DNA from: Metallosphaera yellowstonensis MK1
Lineage (GTDB): Archaea; Thermoproteota; Thermoprotei_A; Sulfolobales; Sulfolobaceae
DNA: 56,992 bases
NCBI RefSeq assembly: GCF_000243315.1
Contig: NZ_JH597761.1
Location: forward strand, 147,940-204,931
Direction: 5' to 3'
Shown: piece after piece, positions 1 through 8,315 of the stretch
Numbering within the stretch: the first letter of the stretch is position 1
Layout: every line of letters starts with the position of its first letter
Notes under the pieces: model-generated
What the model was told of the DNA's origin: nothing
Database searches by the model: none
What the model saw: only the letters and a program-made list of their open reading frames with translations
Position numbers and translations under genes: made by a program

Positions 1-922
1 GTTGAAGGGCTGGTCGGGTTGTTTGACCTGAGGAGGGACCTCCCTGGGGGCGAGGAGGTAGGAGAGGAGAGCCGCGGGTGGGGACGGACTCGGCGAGGGA
101 GAGGAGGAGGTCCAGCGCGTCCCTAACCCTCCTGTCCACCCTCCGTTTGAGGTGGACCGGGCAGGTCTGCCTCGCGACCTTGATCCCGGAGCGGGAGATT
201 GCCGTGTCTAGGGCCTTCACCCCGTCGGCTACGACCAGGGTGAGGTTGTACCTCCACAGCCTCACCGGGAGGTCCCAGTAGCTCACGACGTCCTCCTCCC
301 TGGTCAGGACCACGTCAAGCACGGCCCTCACACCGTGGTCAGTGAGTCCCAACGCGATTAAGAGGACCCCCTCCTCCCTCCCCTCAACTTCACGTACTTC
401 CCGTCCACGACCACGTACTTGAAGTCCCCCTCACCTCCAGCTCCTGGGTCCAGAGCTCGGCGTTCAACTTCCCTCCCAACACGGGCAGGAGGAGGGCCCT
501 GAGCACCAGCCCCTCCTCCCTGAGCAACTCCTCCTCCACCCTCGTCCTCACCCTCTCCCCTATACAGCACGGGCAACCTCACCGTGATCCACTCCAACCC
601 GTACGCGACCCCCCGTAGGGAGACCCTGAACCCCCTCAGGAACCTGTACCTGGCGTAACCCCTCCTCCTCACCTCCTTCCCCTGACGTACCTGGGGGAGG
701 TCCTCCTCTCCTCCAGGGCCCTCCTCTCGATCTCAGCCGTTTCATTTAATAGCGCGTCCTTCCCAAGTAACTCGGGGACGAACGAGGTCACCACGTGATT
801 GAATGAGTGTCTCACGGTATGACCTAGCGCTCGTCCCCTTTTCGTGTACTGATGTAGGATCAATTAAGTCACTTTCATTCTATAGAAACAAATAGAAATC
901 GCAATGGAGCCCTGAATCGCCC
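1..922 (-). mobile_element. Decayed IS256-like (Mutator) insertion sequence, transposase pseudogene
   Basis: The minus strand encodes pieces of one transposase in shifting frames. The N-terminal piece (863 to about 669) starts MILHQYTKRGRALGH. A middle piece (about 672 to 358) carries VVVDGKYVKLRGG, which resembles the first catalytic Asp region of IS256-family transposases. A piece running to position 1 carries LVVADGVKALDTAIS followed by RQTCPVHLKRR, resembling the second Asp region. At least two frameshifts (near 670 and 358) separate them, so the gene is dead. The outer terminal repeat lies at 901-922 and reads GGGCGATTCAGGGCTCC on the minus strand. The same end occurs at 22539 and, as GGGTGATTCAGGGCTCC, at 56757. 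The family call rests on these motifs only. The element runs off the left window edge. Confidence 0.7.
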
Positions 923-989
923 GTCAAGTTAAGAGGAGCAATTGAATCCCTTTCTAACAAAACTCCATTGCTTTCCAAATACCTAGCAA

Positions 990-1379
990 TCAGTACCTGT
1001 TCTCCTCGGCCATCATGAGCCCTATGGCGTTAGCCACCTCCCTCAGCGACACTATCCCCACGGGCTTCCCTCCCTCGGTCACGACCAGGTGTCTTATCCT
1101 CTTCTGCCCCATGAGCTCCAGGGCCTCGTACACGTTCCTCTCACCCTCTATGGTTATGAGGGGCCTCTTGGCCAACCTCTCGGCAGGGGTGTTGTAGTCC
1201 AACCCCTCAGCTACTGCACCCGTCACGTCCCTCTCCGTGACTATGCCCACCGCCTCGTCCCCGTCGGTCAGGAGCACCGAGCTCACGTCCTTCTCCCTCA
1301 TGACCTTAGCTACCTCCCTCAGGGTAGCGTCCTTCCCTACCCTGACTATCTCCTTGGATATCAACTGTTTAACTATCAT
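990..1379 (-). CDS. CBS-domain protein (tandem CBS pair)
   Basis: This 129-residue protein consists almost entirely of two CBS domains, at about residues 1-60 and 65-125. Each ends in the typical GIVTERDV / GIVSLREV strand-helix signature. CBS pairs usually bind adenosine nucleotides and act as energy or ligand sensors. As a stand-alone pair with no attached enzyme, its partner cannot be read from the sequence. A TATA-like stretch (TTTTTTAATATC, minus strand, about 1398-1408) lies about 25 bp before the start, so the mRNA is probably leaderless. It sits just downstream of the fixX-like gene on the same strand but has its own promoter. Confidence 0.85.
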   Translation of the reverse strand: MIVKQLISKEIVRVGKDATLREVAKVMREKDVSSVLLTDGDEAVGIVTERDVTGAVAEGLDYNTPAERLAKRPLITIEGERNVYEALELMGQKRIRHLVVTEGGKPVGIVSLREVANAIGLMMAEENRY

Positions 1380-1420
1380 AAAGAAATATTCGCGAGGATA
1401 TTAAAAAACCTTCCTAATCC

Positions 1421-1708
1421 CTAACCGTACCTGAGCGCCATCCCCAACCCATACCTCGGGAAGCTCCAGGCTATGTTGTGGAAGGGACAGGCGATCCTGC
1501 AGGCCCCGCACTCGACGCAGTTCTCGTAGGACACCACCATCCTACCCCTGCTCCACGTGTACACGTTAGCTGGACACACGGTGATGCAGGGCTGTGGGCT
1601 ACCGTTCTCCTGCTCACACCTGGCACAGGTGGCGTTGTCCAGGATCCTGAGGTGCGACTCCTCGTCCCTCTTGTACCTCAAGGTATAGAGCTTCTCCTCG
1701 ACCCTCAT
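1421..1708 (-). CDS. fixX: FixX-like ferredoxin of an electron-transfer flavoprotein complex
   Basis: The protein has 95 residues if translation starts at the ATG at 1708, whose first bases overlap the fixC stop (ATGA). A longer open frame exists upstream but it overlaps fixC. Cysteines form two iron-sulfur motifs: C28, C31, C41 and C45 in the first half, and C64, C67, C70 and C74 (CVECGACRIACP) in the second. This is the layout of FixX/EtfX ferredoxin-like proteins, which pass electrons between EtfAB and the FixC quinone oxidoreductase. It is the last gene of the operon etfBA-fixC-fixX, with stop-start overlaps throughout, so translation is probably coupled. Confidence 0.9.
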   Translation of the reverse strand: MRVEEKLYTLRYKRDEESHLRILDNATCARCEQENGSPQPCITVCPANVYTWSRGRMVVSYENCVECGACRIACPFHNIAWSFPRYGLGMALRYG

Positions 1709-2898
1709 GCTGTCACCCCCATGAACTGGATCACGTGCTTGAACAGTCTCCAGGAGTTCCTCTTCACCGCCGACAGGTTCAACTCCCCGGAGACCCAGGA
1801 GGAGGCAGTGGTCACGGCCATGTCCACGTAAGACCTCAGGGTGTCCTCCTCCAGCAACTCCCGGATCAGGGGCCTCAACTTCACCACCTCCTTCACCTCC
1901 TTCACCTCCCTCAGGGCTCTCTCGAACTGTTCGCACTCCATCCCCTTGGCAGCGGCCTCACCGGCCAGGGCACCTGAGAGCACTGCAGGCCCTATCCCGT
2001 TGAAGGTCACCGGGTTCACCAGCCCCAAGGCGTCCCCGGCCATGAACACGGAGGAGGAACAGGGCCTCCAACTGGGGTAACCCCCCTCCGGGATGACCTT
2101 GGCCGAGTACTCCCTTAGCGAGAAACCCTTGACCACCTCCTGGATCCCTAGCCTCCTCTCGACCTCCTCCAGGACGTCCTGGGGCCTCACCTTGTGCCTT
2201 ATGAGGGAGGACATGTGCACCCCTATCCCGAAGGCTATGGAGTCCCTGTAGGTGTAGAGGAACGCGGCACCGGGCACAGGGTCGGTGAAGAGGTACCTCA
2301 CCGCCAACCCTTCCTGGTCTCCCCCCAGGCCAAACCTCTTGCTCACCTCGTCCTTGTTACCTGAGTACACTTCCTTTACTGTCTGCACCGCCTCCTCCGG
2401 AGTCAACTCCCCCCTCAGCCCGGAGCCCATGGCCACCAGGGCGTTGACCCCCTCGGCCAGAACCACAGACCTTGCCTTCACCTCCCCTCTCTCCGTGATA
2501 ACCTTGAACCCGTCTGCCTCCCTGGCCAGCTTGGTCACGGTGGTCTTGGTTATCAGGATTGCCCCGGCTGCTTCCGCCTGGTTCGCCATCCACTTGTCCA
2601 GCTTGAGCCTGCCCACGTTTACCAACCTCTCCCTAGGCCTCACCTCGACCTTGACCTCCCCCTCTTGGGAGAGGAAGGAGAGCCTGAAGTTCCTTACCTC
2701 CCTCTCCACCGGGAGGTTTGAGACGTCGAAGACCTTGGCTATCTCCCCGACCCTGACCATCGCTCCGGACACGTTCTTGGAACCCGGTTCAGGCCCCCTC
2801 TCCAAGAGGAGGGTCTTGGCACCTGCCCTAGCTGCCCTGAGTGCTGCGGAGCTCCCTGCGGGCCCGGCTCCTACGACTACCACGTCGTACATGTTCAC
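1705..2898 (-). CDS. fixC: FixC/ETF-quinone oxidoreductase-like flavoprotein
   Basis: This is a 397-residue FAD protein with an N-terminal dinucleotide-binding fold (GAGPAGSSAALRAARAG, about residues 9-25) and a later FAD-contact segment (VFMAGDALGLVNP). It belongs to the FixC/geranylgeranyl-reductase-like family. Given the etf and fixX neighbours it should be the flavoprotein that accepts electrons from the EtfBA fusion and delivers them, with FixX, to membrane quinone. Its start overlaps the etfBA stop and its stop overlaps the fixX start. In Etf-FixCX complexes this can be plain ETF dehydrogenase chemistry or electron bifurcation, and the sequence alone does not decide between them. Confidence 0.88.
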   Translation of the reverse strand: MNMYDVVVVGAGPAGSSAALRAARAGAKTLLLERGPEPGSKNVSGAMVRVGEIAKVFDVSNLPVEREVRNFRLSFLSQEGEVKVEVRPRERLVNVGRLKLDKWMANQAEAAGAILITKTTVTKLAREADGFKVITERGEVKARSVVLAEGVNALVAMGSGLRGELTPEEAVQTVKEVYSGNKDEVSKRFGLGGDQEGLAVRYLFTDPVPGAAFLYTYRDSIAFGIGVHMSSLIRHKVRPQDVLEEVERRLGIQEVVKGFSLREYSAKVIPEGGYPSWRPCSSSVFMAGDALGLVNPVTFNGIGPAVLSGALAGEAAAKGMECEQFERALREVKEVKEVVKLRPLIRELLEEDTLRSYVDMAVTTASSWVSGELNLSAVKRNSWRLFKHVIQFMGVTA

Positions 2899-4694
2899 AA
2901 CCTCCTCAGCAACTCAGGGACCACCTGGAACAGGTCCCCCACTACACCGTAGTCGCTGTTCTGAAAGATCTGAGCCTCGGGGTCGAGGTTTATGGCTATC
3001 ACCTTCCTTGCTCCGGCTATCCCGACCAGGTGTTGCACCGCCCCAGAAATGCCCAGTGCTATGTAGAGCTTCGGCCTTATAGTTACCCCGGTCTGTCCCA
3101 CCTGCCTGTCCTTGGGGTACCAGCCCGAGTCTGCCAGGGGCTTCGTTACTCCAACCACTCCCCCCAACTTCTCAGCCAACTCCTCGGCGAGCTTTATGTT
3201 CTCGGGATCCCTTATACCTCTACCCACGCCCACGACTACGTCGGCCTCAGCGAGGACGTTCCTCCTCTCCACCTTCCTGGTCTCGAGGACCTTGAACCTG
3301 GTGAACAGGTCCTCCACCTCCTCCCTTATCACCTCCCCCTTCCTCTCCGTCCTGGGGAGGGGCCTGAAGACCCCGGGCCTCACCGTGACCATGACCGGCC
3401 TGTGGTTGGGGCAGATGATGGTGGACATCTCCTTCCCCCCGAAGTCGGGCCTCGTGCTGTGCAGTATGCCCTTTTCGTCCACGTCGAAGTTGGTGCAGTC
3501 AGCTATCAACCCAGTGTCCACAGCTATGGCAGTCGTGGAGGCTAACTCCCTGGGGTTCCTGCTCCCAGGGAACAGCACCGCCTCTGGGGAGTACTTCTTT
3601 ACGAGCCTGGAGAGGGCCTGAGTGAAGACGTCGTTATCGTAGAGGTTGTAGCCCTTGGTCCTAGCGTGGTACACCTTGTCGGCACCGTATTGGAAGGCCT
3701 CACCCACCACCTTGTCGACCCTATCCCCTATCACCACCGCCGATAGGGAGGTTGACATGAGGTCGGCTATCCTCCTGCCCTCCCCCATGATCTCCCAGGA
3801 GGCCGGGTTGGGTTCCCCGTCCACGTGGTCCACGTACACCCAGACCTCCCTCTCGGTCTTGGCCTTGGGTTTGGGTCTCTCGTACTTGAGTGACTGTCCA
3901 GAGTCCTCGGTCAGGGACTCCCTTATCTTCTGTACTAGCCAGTCGATCACGTCCTGGTCCTTGCCCACGTACTTTATCTCCGGGTTCCTGGTCTTGGGCG
4001 GAGGTTGGACCTTTATGACCTTGGTGGGAGAACCGGCCAGCCCCACCTTGTTCGGCTCAGCCCCTATGTCCTCCCTGGTCAACTTGGGGATCTTTGCGGT
4101 CCTCGCCCTTATGAGCGAGTTTATGTCCGGTTGTCTGGGCTTATTTGCCGTCTCCAGTATCGTGAGCACTGCCGGTAGGGGAACCTCCAACACCTCCTCG
4201 AGGCTCTCCGTAGACTTCACCACGACCACGCTCCTCTCCTTCACCTCCCTCACCTCACTGACGTAACCCACCACGGGGATTCCCAGCCACTTAGCCGTCT
4301 GAGGTCCAACCTGCTCCGTCTCTCCGTCGACCGCCCTCCTCCCGAACAGGTAGAGGTCTGCCCCTCCCAACTTCTGCACCGCCCTGGAGATGGTGTAGGA
4401 GGTCGCCCAAGTGTCGGCCCCGGCCATGGACCTATCGGTGATCAGGTAGGCTTCGTCCGCGCCCATCGCTAACGCGTCCCTCAGTGCCGACTCACCCTGA
4501 GGTGGGCCCATGGTGATCACGGTCACCTTTCCTCCGTACCTCTCCTTGAGCCTGACTCCCTCCTCTATGGCGTGGAGGTCCGGAGGGTTCACCACGGCCG
4601 GCACCCCTTCCCTCACCAGTGTGTTGGTAATGGGATCAACCCTCAGGTCATCTGCGTCGGGAACCTGCTTGATGGACACGATGATTCTTAACAT
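2895..4694 (-). CDS. etfBA: Fused electron transfer flavoprotein, beta-alpha subunits
   Basis: This 599-residue protein joins two normally separate subunits. Residues 1 to about 260 match EtfB (N-terminal MLRIIVSIKQVPDADDLRVD, AMGADEAYLITD, VDGETEQVGPQ). Residues from about 285 onward match EtfA, including the FAD-binding end with VGQTGVTIRPKLYIALGISG and a late NSDYGVVGDL. The fusion is known in Sulfolobales. It carries electrons from dehydrogenases (for example acyl-CoA dehydrogenases) to FixC/FixX. It is the first gene of the operon, with TATA box at 4724-4732 (minus strand). Confidence 0.92.
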   Translation of the reverse strand: MLRIIVSIKQVPDADDLRVDPITNTLVREGVPAVVNPPDLHAIEEGVRLKERYGGKVTVITMGPPQGESALRDALAMGADEAYLITDRSMAGADTWATSYTISRAVQKLGGADLYLFGRRAVDGETEQVGPQTAKWLGIPVVGYVSEVREVKERSVVVVKSTESLEEVLEVPLPAVLTILETANKPRQPDINSLIRARTAKIPKLTREDIGAEPNKVGLAGSPTKVIKVQPPPKTRNPEIKYVGKDQDVIDWLVQKIRESLTEDSGQSLKYERPKPKAKTEREVWVYVDHVDGEPNPASWEIMGEGRRIADLMSTSLSAVVIGDRVDKVVGEAFQYGADKVYHARTKGYNLYDNDVFTQALSRLVKKYSPEAVLFPGSRNPRELASTTAIAVDTGLIADCTNFDVDEKGILHSTRPDFGGKEMSTIICPNHRPVMVTVRPGVFRPLPRTERKGEVIREEVEDLFTRFKVLETRKVERRNVLAEADVVVGVGRGIRDPENIKLAEELAEKLGGVVGVTKPLADSGWYPKDRQVGQTGVTIRPKLYIALGISGAVQHLVGIAGARKVIAINLDPEAQIFQNSDYGVVGDLFQVVPELLRRL

Positions 4695-4723
4695 GTGTAT
4701 CTATCATAAATTACGTGGAGGGC

Positions 4724-4732
4724 GTATATAAA
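4724..4732 (-). promoter_or_regulatory. TATA box of the etfBA-fixCX operon
   Basis: On the minus strand the sequence reads TTTATATAC, about 34 bp before the etfBA start codon. This is a normal archaeal spacing for a short leader. No operator-like repeat is evident around it. Confidence 0.55.
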
Positions 4733-5016
4733 TTCGTCCTCTAGAGTTTTGAAGTTGGGAGGGAATACTTTAAATTATCAGGATCTATTATTTACAATTC
4801 CCCAACCGGAGATCCGGTCAATGCGGTCGGTGGGTCGGGGAGAGGGACTAGGCTAAAACTGTTCAGGTGAGTTCAGGAACAAGGGAAAAAGTAACGGTAT
4901 GACCTAGGGAATAGTCGGCACTATTTTCATAAATAATCAAAAAGATTTGAACAAACTTGAAGTTTCCAAGTGGATGGGAACGGAAGAGTAATAAGGTTAC
5001 GGGGTTAATTAATGCT

Positions 5017-5496
5017 ATGGAGAACGACCTGGAGTTCCTCTCCTCCCTGAGGACGCCGGGGGAGGAGGAACTTAAGAGGCTGTGGGAGTTACTCTCAAGC
5101 CAAGACAGGGACGTGAAGCACGAGGCCTGGAGGGCCGTGGAGAGGTTGATGGAGTCGAGGGGCTTACCCACCTCCTGGTTTCTAGAGGCGTTGTGCCACC
5201 CGGACCACGGGAGCAGGTATAGGGCCTGGAACTCGGTCCCTAGGTTCCTGGACGGCCTGGGGAGGGAATCGGTGAGGGAGAGGGTACGGTGCTTCCTCCA
5301 ACTCCTCGTCACGGATAATCAGACGGTGAGGGCCCTCTCCTGGTACGCAACCCTGATACCTCTCCTGAGGGCCAAGGTCCTGAGCTTCGCCGAGGTATCG
5401 CCACTGATGAAGTGGTGCCTCGAGGTCGGGGGAGAGTGGAGGGAACTGATACTCGAGACCTGTGAGGAGCTCGAGAGCATGAGGACGCAGGGTTGA
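5017..5496 (+). CDS. Small HEAT-like helical repeat protein, unknown function
   Basis: I do not recognise a named family. With the ATG at 5017 the protein has 159 residues. The frame stays open back to a TTG at 4957 but that start looks weaker. It contains repeated helix pairs of the type HEAWRAVERLMESRG and RALSWYATLIPLL, resembling the repeats in the 498-residue protein at 6498-7994. That similarity suggests related proteins, possibly products of duplication. No enzymatic motif or membrane segment is visible. It may be a protein-interaction scaffold, which is inference only. Confidence 0.6.
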   Translation: MENDLEFLSSLRTPGEEELKRLWELLSSQDRDVKHEAWRAVERLMESRGLPTSWFLEALCHPDHGSRYRAWNSVPRFLDGLGRESVRERVRCFLQLLVTDNQTVRALSWYATLIPLLRAKVLSFAEVSPLMKWCLEVGGEWRELILETCEELESMRTQG

Positions 5497-5590
5497 AGGC
5501 CGGTTCTCTTGGTTCGGATCTCGACAGGGTGACGAGAGGTGAAGGAAGGTCGATGGATGAGTTCCTAGGCCCCCTAAGCCCTTTTTATGT

Positions 5591-5880
5591 GTGTTTACCC
5601 GTGGCGTAACTTACCTTCTTTAATTACTTCTAATTCCACCACGGGCACCCCTCCTAGGGATCATACAGGGTCACCCTTAAGTCATTGGGGCTGGTCGAGG
5701 GAAACACCGATACCCTCCCATCCACGATCTTATCACTCCCCAAACCTCGTGAGCAGTGCCCGTCATCAGTTAGGGGGATCAATAAAAACTACTTCGGTGA
5801 TACTACATAGACACAACTTGTCAAAACGATATTTAGATGATTAAAAATAACGAGTAGTTACGTAGAAGCGTTACAGTCTC
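5591..5880 (+). repeat. ~290 bp interspersed repeat, copy 1
   Basis: The copy begins GTGTTTACCCGTGGCGTAAC and ends GCGTTACAGTCTC. It recurs almost unchanged at 9880-10166 (inverted) and 20520-20810 (same orientation), as a diverged copy near 44082-44390, and as end fragments at 12501 and 31506. Its minus strand holds a decayed reading frame ending KKEKLRHG in the best copy; here it is frameshifted. The family is unidentified. Confidence 0.8.
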
Positions 5881-6031
5881 TCCTCCATGGATTCCCAGAG
5901 TTCAAGGACGTAAAGGGGAACATCAGCTCGTATTCAGTTGTCACACTCCCTTCGTGATGTGACCTCTCCTGTACTCTCTCCTTCCTGAGGGTGATCCTTT
6001 ACGTGCTTAGTGAGGCCGTTCAACTTCCCTA

Positions 6032-6095
6032 CAGCAGTTATTAGATTTCGCCTCGACTTCAAGGCTACACCTAACGAGAAATCCCATAACTGCTG
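6032..6095. repeat. MITE copy (64 bp)
   Basis: Starts CAGCAGTTATTAGATTTCG and ends ATCCCATAACTGCTG, so the outer 10 bp are inverted repeats. It is one of about two dozen copies in the window. Confidence 0.85.
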
Positions 6096-6255
6096 TCATT
6101 TATATGTTGATGTTCACCCTCGCCAGAACCCTCTTACAGAAACCTGCGTTATCCAGACCTTTTCCCTATTTCGTTCATCTCGTTTTTACGTGGGAAACGA
6201 GATTCCCATAATGACCTGGAGATGAGGTCGTCCTGGCCCTCCAATTCTGGTCCTC

Positions 6256-6330
6256 TGTCATCCCTCTTGTTCTTCCTACGTCATATGATAGTAATGTTCT
6301 ATCTGTAACGATTTAAAAACATGTGGTCGA
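6256..6330 (-). pseudogene. Relic of an hsp20 5' end and promoter
   Basis: The stretch containing CTTGTTCTTCCTACGTCATA, with the promoter-like run GATTTAAAAAC beyond it, closely resembles the start and promoter of the real hsp20 gene at 11356-11420. Here the frame reads ATG, ACG and then TAG, so it cannot be translated. This looks like a decayed duplicate of the small heat-shock gene's first codons and promoter. Similarity was judged by eye. Confidence 0.5.
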
Positions 6331-6497
6331 ACGGTCCGAAGGTTCGGTCCCGGCTATCAACTGATCTGAACGTGGGATCCGTTACTCGACGGTCCGGTAG
6401 TCACGGGCTTCGTAACTACCCACAACCCTACAATGTCGCCGGGCCATCAAGCCGTCTTGCGATCATGTTTTATATTTCTCCTTGAGAATTTCACTAC

Positions 6498-7994
6498 ATG
6501 AACTTAAAGGACCTGGAGGATGAGGACAAAAACCTTAGGATCGAGGCCTGGAGATCCGCGTTGAAACGCTTAGAGAGGGGTAAGATTTCTCCGAAGAGTT
6601 TAAAGCAGGAACTCCCTTACTTGTACGAGCTCCTGACGAGTTCATTTGAGACGGATAGGGCTGAAGCCTGGGAAATAGCGTCAAAACTTATGGAAAAGGG
6701 TGTAGGAGACGCTGATGAGCTCCGAAAGAGATTGAAGTATCTATACCTCTTGGTGAGACGCGGGGAAACTTTCCTATTGGGCGACGGCGTTTGGAGTATC
6801 GTGGTCAGACTGATGAACGCGGGGGTAATAGAGGGAGAGGTCAGGAATAGGTTCTTCCTCGTCCTAGAGTCCAGGAAACTCAGGGCGAGGTTAGAGGCTT
6901 GGAAACAACTTAAGGACTTCGATTTCAGGGACGTCCTGGTGAAGAGACGTAAGTACTTCCTGGAATTACTTAGGGCTGGTGACCCCTGGTTGAGACTTAA
7001 GGCTTGGGAGACTGCCCTGGATCTCCTGAATAAGGGGATTGTGAGCCCTAAGTCTATTCAGAGGAGACTTCGCTTCCTCTACTCATTCTTTAAACGGGGA
7101 GAAGATTTCACCATGTCGGACGTCGTGAAGGTCATCCTAAAGCTGAAGGATATGGGGATCGTTGGAGAACTCAACGACGTGATGTTAGAAGCCCTGAATA
7201 GAGACGAGGAGCTACCGAGTCTTTGGAAAGGCGTCATTGAACTCTTGGACGCGGGTCTCGTTGAACAAAAGGTCGTCAAATCGAGACTACGGTTCCTGTT
7301 CCTGTTGTTCTATAGTGGGGACTTATACGTGAAGGAGGGAGCTTTGGAAGTATCGCTCTCCCTCCTCGATAGGGGTATCATTAACAGGAAACAGCTGAGA
7401 GGGAAGGTCAGATTCCTGATCATGGGACTGGGAAGCCGGGACATGTTCTATAGGGCCTTTTGTTGGGAAGTGACCCCGAGGCTGATGAGACCTGGCCTAG
7501 TTGGTGAGGACACGGTGAGAGACAAGCTGAATTACCTTTACGAACTTTTAGACCATGGTGGGTGTTACGACAATTCGATGTATCTAGAGTGCCCGGCCCT
7601 TAAGGGTTGGAGAGTGACAGTGGAGCTATTTCAATTATTAGACCTGGAGGAGTTGCGATGGTACCTAGACCGTTACTTATGGCTACTGGAGAAGCCAAAC
7701 CTTTCAGTCACTGATCAGGATTTGCAAGTCCTCAGGACCCTCGTAGAGCGAGGTGTAATGAGCGTGGACCACATCGTAAGACTGACGGAGAACAGATACT
7801 TTAAGGTGTCGCTCTACGCATGGTCGGTCGCAGTGTCAATGGCTAAGGAGGGAAAGCTGGAGAAGGAGAAGATCTCGGAGAACCTGGACTACCTAAGGCG
7901 ACTGTACAGAAGAGCCACGAAGGAAGGAAGAAGACCATTGGAGGAGCTGATAGAGAGGCTTAAAGAGTTGGGTATAAGGACATTGGTAGAATAG
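6498..7994 (+). CDS. Helical (HEAT-like) repeat protein, unknown function
   Basis: This 498-residue protein is made of about ten repeats of roughly 36-50 residues. The recurring pattern is R-x-EAW, a hydrophobic helix, G-x-I/V, then a second helix ending YLYxLL or FLxLL. Examples are LRIEAWRSALKRLERG and LRLKAWETALDLLNKG. It has no catalytic motif, signal peptide or membrane segment. A TATA box (GTTTTATATT, about 6464-6473) lies about 27 bp before the ATG, so it is probably leaderless. It may form an alpha-solenoid scaffold. A shorter relative lies upstream (5017-5496). I know of no assigned function. Confidence 0.75.
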   Translation: MNLKDLEDEDKNLRIEAWRSALKRLERGKISPKSLKQELPYLYELLTSSFETDRAEAWEIASKLMEKGVGDADELRKRLKYLYLLVRRGETFLLGDGVWSIVVRLMNAGVIEGEVRNRFFLVLESRKLRARLEAWKQLKDFDFRDVLVKRRKYFLELLRAGDPWLRLKAWETALDLLNKGIVSPKSIQRRLRFLYSFFKRGEDFTMSDVVKVILKLKDMGIVGELNDVMLEALNRDEELPSLWKGVIELLDAGLVEQKVVKSRLRFLFLLFYSGDLYVKEGALEVSLSLLDRGIINRKQLRGKVRFLIMGLGSRDMFYRAFCWEVTPRLMRPGLVGEDTVRDKLNYLYELLDHGGCYDNSMYLECPALKGWRVTVELFQLLDLEELRWYLDRYLWLLEKPNLSVTDQDLQVLRTLVERGVMSVDHIVRLTENRYFKVSLYAWSVAVSMAKEGKLEKEKISENLDYLRRLYRRATKEGRRPLEELIERLKELGIRTLVE

Positions 7995-8265
7995 TAGAAT
8001 AAGTTCAAACTCGGTCTCTTCTTTGGCAATAGGGAGTATAGGGGCAGTACACTCGTTGAGTTCTCACGACCCGTGTTCAACACCATCCCTCATACCCCTC
8101 GTCCGGCCCCACGCCTAGGGAAGGCCTAACTAACGTTCGGCAGACCGGTCCCACCAGCTCCTGGCCTAGCGTGACCCTTCTCCTGGTTCCGTCGGGATCA
8201 CTTGTACTCAGGGAACCCAACACTTCCGAGCCCCTCCGGCTATCCACTCCAAGTTTACGTGAAGA

Positions 8266-8304
8266 TGACTCACACGTGAGTCAAATTTATGTGTTTTTGA
8301 CTCA
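8266..8304 (+). promoter_or_regulatory. Promoter with TGACTCA operator-like repeats
   Basis: A near-perfect 18 bp palindrome, TGACTCACACGTGAGTCA (8266-8283; half-sites differ at one central position), abuts a TATA-like AATTTAT (about 8285-8291). A third TGACTCA (8298-8304) lies between TATA box and start codon (8316). Half-sites on both sides of the TATA element are typical of a repressor operator. The binding protein is unknown. Confidence 0.6.
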
Positions 8305-8315
8305 TATACTTAACC

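Noticed and set aside
2285-3082. 265-codon frame on the plus strand, antisense to the fixC-like and etfBA genes
   Set aside because: It lies opposite well-supported genes, has a composition typical of antisense frames in GC-rich DNA, and matches no family.
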